Shown here piece after piece: positions 41,377 to 42,612 of a stretch of 42,612 bases of DNA. Position 1 is the stretch's first letter; every line of letters starts with the position of its first letter. The stretch comes from DATFJZ01 sp034660495 (lineage in GTDB: Bacteria > Desulfobacterota > Desulfobacteria > Desulfobacterales > Desulfobacteraceae). A model generated the notes under the pieces. That model did not search any database and was not told where the DNA came from. It saw only the letters and a list, made by a program, of their open reading frames with translations. The position numbers and the translations under genes were made by a program. The stretch spans positions 1 through 42,612 of the forward strand of contig JAYEJJ010000170.1 in the NCBI GenBank assembly GCA_034660495.1, read 5' to 3'.

Positions 41377-42207
41377 ATGGACATCGAAAAAATCGGCATC
41401 ATCGGCGGCAAAGGCAGCATGGGGAAATGGTTTCATGGATTTTTCAGGGATCAGGGGTATGAGGTGCTGATCTCTGACCTTGGAACCTCCATAACCAATG
41501 GAGATATTGCCCGGGAATGTGATGTTGTTATCCTGAGCACCCCCATTGAGGAAGCTGTTAAAATTGCCGGTCAGATAGGTCCTGGTCTGAAGGTGAGCCA
41601 GATTTTCATGGATTTCTGTTCCCAGAAGGAAGATATTGTCAAGGCCATGGTTGTCCATTCCAGGGCGGAAGTGGTGGGGACCCACCCCATGTTCGGCCCT
41701 TTTACAGCCTCCATCAAGGGACAGAATATTATTCTGTCCAGGGGCCGGGGGGAAAAGGGATTTGACTGGATCAGGTCTGTTTTTTCCACTGCAGGGGCAA
41801 GGGTTACAGAACTTGACGGAACCGATCATGACAGGCATATGGCCCTGGTCCAGGGGCTGACCCATTTTAATACCATATGCATGGCACGGGTGTTACAGAA
41901 AATGAACCGCCATCCCAAAGATGTGTTTTCCATTTCCACACCGATTTTCAGGATCAATTCCGATCTCATGGGCAGGCTCTTTGCTCAGGATTCAGATCTG
42001 TATACCACCCTGATCGGGGGAAATAAATATTTGAAAGAGGTGCTGTCTCTTTTTCTGGAATCCCTGGAAGAGGGGAAAGATGCCTTTGTCAGGGGAGATC
42101 ATCAAAGTGGGGTTGATTTTATACAAGAAATATCTGAATTTATCGGTGAATACAAAGAAGAAGCTTTGAACCGCAGCAACGAGTTTTTAGATATTTTGTT
42201 TGATTAG
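41377..42207 (+). CDS. tyrA: prephenate dehydrogenase family protein
   Basis: A 276-residue NAD(P)-dependent dehydrogenase of the TyrA family, converting prephenate to 4-hydroxyphenylpyruvate for Tyr. The Rossmann loop is IGIIGGKGSMGKWF, and DVVILSTPIEEA and MDFCSQKEDIVKAM follow. The catalytic histidine region is GTHPMFGPFTASIKGQNI. No chorismate mutase domain is fused; PheA supplies it. The ATG at 41377 with AGGG eight bases upstream is preferred over GTG at 41371. It completes the Tyr branch of the operon and follows a repeat-filled spacer of about 150 bp. Confidence 0.9.
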   Translation: MDIEKIGIIGGKGSMGKWFHGFFRDQGYEVLISDLGTSITNGDIARECDVVILSTPIEEAVKIAGQIGPGLKVSQIFMDFCSQKEDIVKAMVVHSRAEVVGTHPMFGPFTASIKGQNIILSRGRGEKGFDWIRSVFSTAGARVTELDGTDHDRHMALVQGLTHFNTICMARVLQKMNRHPKDVFSISTPIFRINSDLMGRLFAQDSDLYTTLIGGNKYLKEVLSLFLESLEEGKDAFVRGDHQSGVDFIQEISEFIGEYKEEALNRSNEFLDILFD

Positions 42208-42230
42208 CACTTTTTTCAATAAAACCATGT

Positions 42231-42612
42231 CAGGCTAAAAATCGGCGGCACTGCGGCCTGCAGTCCTCAAACAGCTTGATTTTTTTAACGCCTGGCAGGG
42301 AAAACATCTGATTTCCTTTGGTTCTCAATGTTCCTGACAGGCAATTGCTGGGGGTTCTTTATCGGCCCTTCCATAAAAACCTGATAATTGAGTGACAGCT
42401 GACAGCTGACAGCTGAAGGCTGATGGCTTTCATATAACGGCCATGCCTTGACAGGCACAACAAAGCATGAAAGCTGTTAGCTGTCACTCGATCATCAAGT
42501 TTTTTGAATACCGCCGCCCCCAGCGGTTGCCTGTCAGGAACGAGAACGACGGAGGACTTTTTCCCTGCCAAGCTAAAAATCAAGAACTGCGGCCACTGGT
42601 CCTCAAACAGCT
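42231..42612. repeat. large imperfect palindrome with repeat core, cut by the window edge
   Basis: The centre is a repeat copy (42425-42483) that nearly duplicates 18445-18503. Around it the arms are mutually inverted: TTGAGTGACAGCT (42388-42400) with AGCTGTCACTCGA (42479-42491); 42331-42354 with 42517-42540 at 22 of 24 positions (CCCCCAGC..TTGCCTGTCAGGAA); TGGCAGGGAAAA (42293-42304) with TTTTCCCTGCCA (42559-42570). A GCTAAAAATC...GTCCTCAAACAGCT module (42234-42276) recurs in direct orientation at 42572-42612. Five heptamers (GAYRGCT) lie at 42394-42428. No coding frame is credible here. Confidence 0.85.
42233..42286 (+). terminator. probable terminator after tyrA
   Basis: AAAAATC (42237-42243) and GATTTTTTT (42278-42286) flank a perfect inner stem ACTGC (42250-42254)/GCAGT (42260-42264) with a 5-base loop. 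The seven-T run follows the outer stem. It is also the left terminal module of the right-edge palindrome, so the terminator role is shared with a repeat. Confidence 0.45.

Overview
The window is a chromosomal segment of a Gram-negative bacterium, most likely a Desulfobacteraceae-type sulfate reducer (Desulfobacterota). This placement is inferred from protein content: a BamA/Skp/Lpx outer-membrane cluster with LpxI rather than LpxH, a DHH-CBS-nucleotidyltransferase tRNA enzyme, and an aromatic operon that starts with the archaeal-type ADH synthase and dehydroquinate synthase II. No database search was possible.

Layout. 1-640: two tiny phage-like genes in otherwise unassigned DNA. 855-930 (minus): tRNA-Thr(CGU) with its own terminator. 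990-6285: mfd, a SurA-N-like lipoprotein and a SurA-type chaperone. 6364-12919: mgtE, recO, a GHMP sugar kinase, then glyQ-glyS. 13092-14082: a small conserved protein overlapping a nucleoside phosphorylase. 14131-17994 (minus): trpS and a long poly(A)-polymerase-family tRNA nucleotidyltransferase. 18570-31921: pilC, a PilS-like kinase, lysS, lolC/E, lolD, bamA, skp, lpxD, lpxA, lpxI, lpxB, i.e. pilus assembly followed by lipoprotein export, outer-membrane protein assembly and lipid A synthesis. 31989-32878: scars of a polar amino acid ABC transporter operon (aapQ, aapM, aapP). 32932-34164: a CNNM/CorC membrane protein. 34172-42207: an aromatic amino acid operon (ADH synthase, DHQ synthase II, pheA, aroE, aroA, aroK, aroC, tyrA).

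The strongest unlisted signal is the leader of the aromatic operon. A consensus-like promoter (34172-34200) is followed by a 28-codon reading frame with eight aromatic residues (5 Tyr, 3 Phe) in nine consecutive positions, then competing RNA segments and a rho-independent terminator just before the first structural gene. This is the architecture of a translation-coupled attenuator that senses charged tRNA-Tyr and tRNA-Phe.

The second notable signal is a family of structured intergenic repeats (12937, 18264, 18346, 18445, 21196, 35371, 41227, 42425). They share TTTCATATAAC and CACAACAAAG-ATGAAA ends around small hairpins, and paired base changes preserve those hairpins. Some copies carry heptamer arrays, and one lies in a roughly 380-bp imperfect palindrome that runs off the right edge. 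Two copies sit inside the aromatic operon.
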